Source: a bacterium SCSIO 12741 (lineage in GTDB: Bacteria > Bacteroidota > Bacteroidia > Flavobacteriales_G > Salibacteraceae). Taken from it: DNA of 64,000 bases. The notes beneath the pieces are model-generated. The model did no database searches, was not told the origin of the DNA, and saw nothing but the letters and a program-made list of their open reading frames with translations. A program made the translations under genes and the position numbers. The stretch is from NCBI GenBank assembly GCA_024398055.1, contig CP073749.1, positions 4,650,594 to 4,714,593 of the forward strand. The letters run 5' to 3'. Below, in pieces: positions 61,819-64,000 of the stretch (within the stretch, counting starts at the first letter, position 1; each line of letters starts with the position of its first letter).

Positions 61819-62169
61819 TGTTAGTTGATCCGACTTTCATCGGACTGGATTTTTTGGAGCATCAGGCGCAAACCGCCCATACATCCGTGTTTATCCAACC
61901 TGGTTGAACACAAAATTCAACGAGGGTCTCAAAGATTTACAATCAGCGAAAAAATGGTAAGCGTAATTTCCCGTGTTTATATAAAACAAGTATTTATACG
62001 TGTATTCAATCTTGAATCTTGAATCTTCAATCTTCAAATTCAATCTTCAATGCTACGAACATCAGAAACGAGATTCGAGAAGCGAGAAGCGACCCCGATG
62101 ACTATCGGGAGAGAAACGAGATTCGAGATTCGAGATTGAATTTGAAGATTGAAGATTCTGAAGCTTTGC
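61819..62169. other. Leader region of the eCIS operon
   Basis: This 351-base gap between the TetR stop and the first eCIS gene must hold the operon promoter. I see a short hairpin near the DUF4255 start (TCCGA, loop, TCGGA at about 61828-61843), and a repeat-rich half at 62005-62158. No clear TTTG plus TAnnTTTG pair is found on the minus strand, and no coding frame. Confidence 0.6.
62021..62158. repeat. 26-bp inverted repeat enclosing direct repeats and a hairpin
   Basis: Bases 62021-62046 and 62133-62158 are perfect reverse complements (26 bp) with an 86-base spacer. Inside, the 16-mer GAAACGAGATTCGAGA occurs at 62065-62080 and 62113-62128, and CCCGAT-GACT-ATCGGG forms a hairpin at 62094-62109. 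The flank at 62005-62019 shares a 15-mer with the gap at 28.69 kb. This looks like a non-coding repeat family (REP- or MITE-like) rather than a coding insertion sequence. Confidence 0.8.
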
Positions 62170-62787
62170 TCAACGATCGAGTACCTCTTGTAGGGCCTGC
62201 TGTTGCTCTTGATTGAGGTAGGGTAGCCAGATGCGGAAGGCAAATCGGGCGTAGTGATCGGCTTCGGTCATGCCTCTTCGAGGCCGGGAGCGGTATTCGG
62301 AGGCATTGAGCCAGGTGGTAGCGGTGAAGACGAATTGCTCGGCCAGGTTGTACAATTGAGCGTCTGTCGTTTGCTCGCTGATGTAACCGGCTTTCTGATA
62401 AGATTCAATCAATCGATCGATTCGGTCTTGCAAGCGATTGAATATCTCAATCATCTTTTCCCGCATTTCGGGCAGACGTCTCCACACCACTTCGTTGTCT
62501 TTGAACAGAAAACGGTAGGCATACATACGATCAAAAGCATCGCGTACTGAAATCAATACTTCGCGGTGATCCAATGGATCGATGTCCTTTTCGTCCCCTT
62601 CTCTGCTTACCTGAGCAAACTGATTAAACAAAGCCTCGATAAGGGCATTGCGCGATGGGTAGTGATAATGTAAATTCCCCTGACTTATCGACAATGCGTG
62701 AGCAATGTGTCGGGTTGTAACCAATTCCACACCTAGGGTATTGAACTGGCAAAGGGCTTCCTGCAAGATTTTTTCCTTCGTTCCCAT
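62170..62787 (-). CDS. TetR-family transcriptional regulator
   Basis: From the ATG at 62787 the 205-residue protein has an N-terminal TetR helix-turn-helix (KEKILQEALCQFNTLGVELV, then TTRHIAHALSISQGNLHYHY) and a helical ligand domain. It lies directly upstream of the eCIS operon in the same direction, making it the nearest candidate regulator. The alternative start at 62802 adds only five residues. The ligand is unknown. Confidence 0.92.
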   Translation of the reverse strand: MGTKEKILQEALCQFNTLGVELVTTRHIAHALSISQGNLHYHYPSRNALIEALFNQFAQVSREGDEKDIDPLDHREVLISVRDAFDRMYAYRFLFKDNEVVWRRLPEMREKMIEIFNRLQDRIDRLIESYQKAGYISEQTTDAQLYNLAEQFVFTATTWLNASEYRSRPRRGMTEADHYARFAFRIWLPYLNQEQQQALQEVLDR

Positions 62788-62839
62788 AAATTGATTTAAC
62801 AATTCCTGATTGGTTGTCTATCAAAATCTTAGGGTGCAG

Positions 62840-62871
62840 CGAATATAGGGAGGGAAAATTTAATGGTCAAT
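62840..62871 (-). promoter_or_regulatory. Candidate Bacteroidota-type promoter for the TetR gene
   Basis: On the minus strand ATTG (62871-62868) is followed after 20 bases by TATATTCG (62847-62840), one mismatch from TAnnTTTG. This spacing fits the -33/-7 arrangement. The element is about 52 bases upstream of the ATG at 62787. Confidence 0.38.
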
Positions 62872-63032
62872 TTTAAATTTTTAATGATGAATGAATGGGC
62901 AACGAATAGGCATGGGTGAAGACCTATAAAATTGGGCACAACAAGGCCCTGGCAGCTATACTCGCCTTGGTCAACGAAAAAATCTAAAACTCTCGGTACT
63001 CTGTATGTTGCCCGTATTGGGGGAATGCCCCG

Positions 63033-63668
63033 CTACGACTTTTTGACGCCCAGTTCGAAGGCAAGTTTCATCACTGCACCGCGGTTGTTCACTCCCAAGC
63101 GGGTGTAGAGCCTTCTTACATGGGTTTTAATCGTGTTGTAACTCACGCCCAGTTCTTCGGCTATTTGATGATTTTCTTTGTTGTCGGCAATCAACTCGAA
63201 AACCCGCAGCTGGTGCTCGGTCAAGTTGAAATCTTCTACTGCGGTTTTGGCTTCTTCGGCTACAGAATCGTATTGAGGCAGACTGAAAAATTGAGGTTGA
63301 AGTTTACCCACTACATTTTTGAGGGTTTGTTCAAACTCATCCATGCTCATCTTCATTTCCATAAAAGCGTCGAACACTTCCAGATTGGGAAACATTCTTT
63401 CCGTTTTGGTGCGGTCGTACATGGAAAAGGCGATGGTTTTGATACGTGGGTTCCGGGCTTTCACCTGGTTGACTATCCACTTGCCTCCTTTGGGCTTAAT
63501 ATCAATTCCGGTAATGAGTACGTCGATCTGATCCCAATCGGTAGCCCGAAGCGCTTCTTCGGCGTCTTCTCCACTACATACCAGCTCTACCTGGTTCATC
63601 GATTTAATGTAGTAGATCAGCGCATCTGCAAACAGTCTGTACTCGTGTACTAACGCTACCCGGATCAT
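63033..63668 (-). CDS. LuxR/NarL-type regulator with degenerate receiver domain
   Basis: The 211-residue protein has a receiver-like domain (about 1-120) and a LuxR-type helix-turn-helix (about 148-205, with LTEHQLRVFELIADNKENHQ and YNTIKTHVRRLYTRLGV). Aligning VLITGIDIKPKGG with the usual VLLDI.MP..DG places Gly54 where the phosphorylated Asp should be, and the acidic pair is His8-Glu9 instead of Asp-Asp. It therefore probably acts without phosphorylation. It overlaps the kinase-like gene upstream by four bases. Confidence 0.88.
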   Translation of the reverse strand: MIRVALVHEYRLFADALIYYIKSMNQVELVCSGEDAEEALRATDWDQIDVLITGIDIKPKGGKWIVNQVKARNPRIKTIAFSMYDRTKTERMFPNLEVFDAFMEMKMSMDEFEQTLKNVVGKLQPQFFSLPQYDSVAEEAKTAVEDFNLTEHQLRVFELIADNKENHQIAEELGVSYNTIKTHVRRLYTRLGVNNRGAVMKLAFELGVKKS

Positions 63669-64000
63669 TTAATAAAAAGGTTAATTGTATTCTTGTTTAC
63701 TGAAATTTTCCCTGCCCCAATCACACGTGGTTCTAATATGGCCTTAATCACTTCAGCTTCACGCTCCAAAGATACAGTTATTTGAGTTCGATCAGTATGG
63801 CTCAAATGTATTTTTATTTTTTCATGTTTCACAACAGCCCCTAATAAATCCCGCAATATAGTATAGATTTTGACCTCATTGTGAACGTGTTGCAAATTAC
63901 GGATTCCGTCAAACTTCAATTCTATTTCGGTTTGGTGAACCTCCCGATGATTCTCGACCAACCCTTCGAGGATAACCTTCAACCCTGAGCCTTCAAGCCC
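63665..64000 (-). CDS. Degenerate histidine-kinase-like protein (5' part outside window)
   Basis: The frame is open to base 64000, so the visible 111 residues are the C-terminal end of a longer protein. The order GLEGSGLKVILEGLVENHRE, then IYTILRDLLGAVVKHEKIKI resembles the end of the dimerisation helices and the N-box of NarX/DesK-type kinases. However, the Asn of the usual N-A-x-K-H is Ala, and no DxGxG or GxGxG motif follows before the stop. I infer a kinase-derived protein with impaired or absent ATPase activity, paired with the degenerate regulator. Confidence 0.65.
   Translation of the reverse strand, partial: GLEGSGLKVILEGLVENHREVHQTEIELKFDGIRNLQHVHNEVKIYTILRDLLGAVVKHEKIKIHLSHTDRTQITVSLEREAEVIKAILEPRVIGAGKISVNKNTINLFIK

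Noticed and set aside
62855-62881. A/T-only inverted repeat (AAAATTTAA with TTAAATTTT) upstream of the TetR gene
   Set aside because: It consists only of A and T in an AT-rich gap, so chance is likely; it overlaps the candidate promoter but offers no clear operator pattern.

Overview
The window looks like a chromosome segment of a Bacteroidota bacterium, probably of the Flavobacteriia or Cryomorphaceae type. The reasons are a type IX secretion (T9SS) C-terminal sorting domain, many short lipoproteins with a Cys after a hydrophobic leader, GldI-like FKBP lipoproteins, WG-repeat, DUF3667 and PD40/TPR proteins, and TAnnTTTG-like promoter elements. No tRNA, rRNA, CRISPR array, integrase or transposase was recognised.

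Layout. 1-13 kb (minus strand): a giant TPR-PD40-coiled-coil-SPOR envelope protein whose 3' end lies off the window, plsY, a 1497-residue exported protein of unknown function, prmA and tpiA, closely packed and probably co-transcribed from tpiA. A Crp/Fnr regulator and a glutaredoxin-like protein follow. 14-24 kb: a WG-repeat protein, PaaZ with a crotonase and an intervening DUF3667 protein, a low-molecular-weight phosphatase, two FKBP lipoproteins, a TonB_C protein and small envelope genes. 24-29 kb: an ECF sigma factor (frameshifted as given) with a membrane anti-sigma-like partner, a T9SS-sorted protein and a two-domain Kazal inhibitor lipoprotein. A motif around TGCAGCGTTT lies upstream of three transcription units here and may mark the regulon of this sigma factor. 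29-41 kb: housekeeping and accessory singletons (HAD phosphatase, photolyase, MFS, PhzF, RidA, a UDG-family protein, DinB/YfiT, SSB, a soluble histidine kinase with a small partner) and several lipoproteins.

The main feature is at 41.8-61.8 kb on the minus strand: an almost gapless 15-gene operon for an extracellular contractile injection system (eCIS, the Afp/PVC/MAC/AlgoCIS class). In transcription order it encodes a DUF4255 cap-type protein, a 328-residue unknown, one sheath, two tube-fold proteins, a 54-residue DUF5908 protein, a LysM baseplate protein, a VgrG-like spike, a gp25 baseplate protein, a giant baseplate-J protein, a frameshifted fibre-like protein, a 71-residue unknown, a second large baseplate protein, a 1367-residue tape-measure-family protein and an AAA+ ATPase. 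No PAAR tip, receptor-binding fibre or toxin was recognised. Upstream in the same orientation lie a 26-bp inverted repeat, a TetR regulator and a two-component-like pair in which both the kinase and the receiver lack key catalytic residues. These are plausible but unproven regulators of the eCIS.

Two genes (ECF sigma at 28.4 kb, eCIS gene at 50.25 kb) each appear to lack a single base in or near a G/C run. Either the assembly has homopolymer errors, or both genes are genuinely interrupted.
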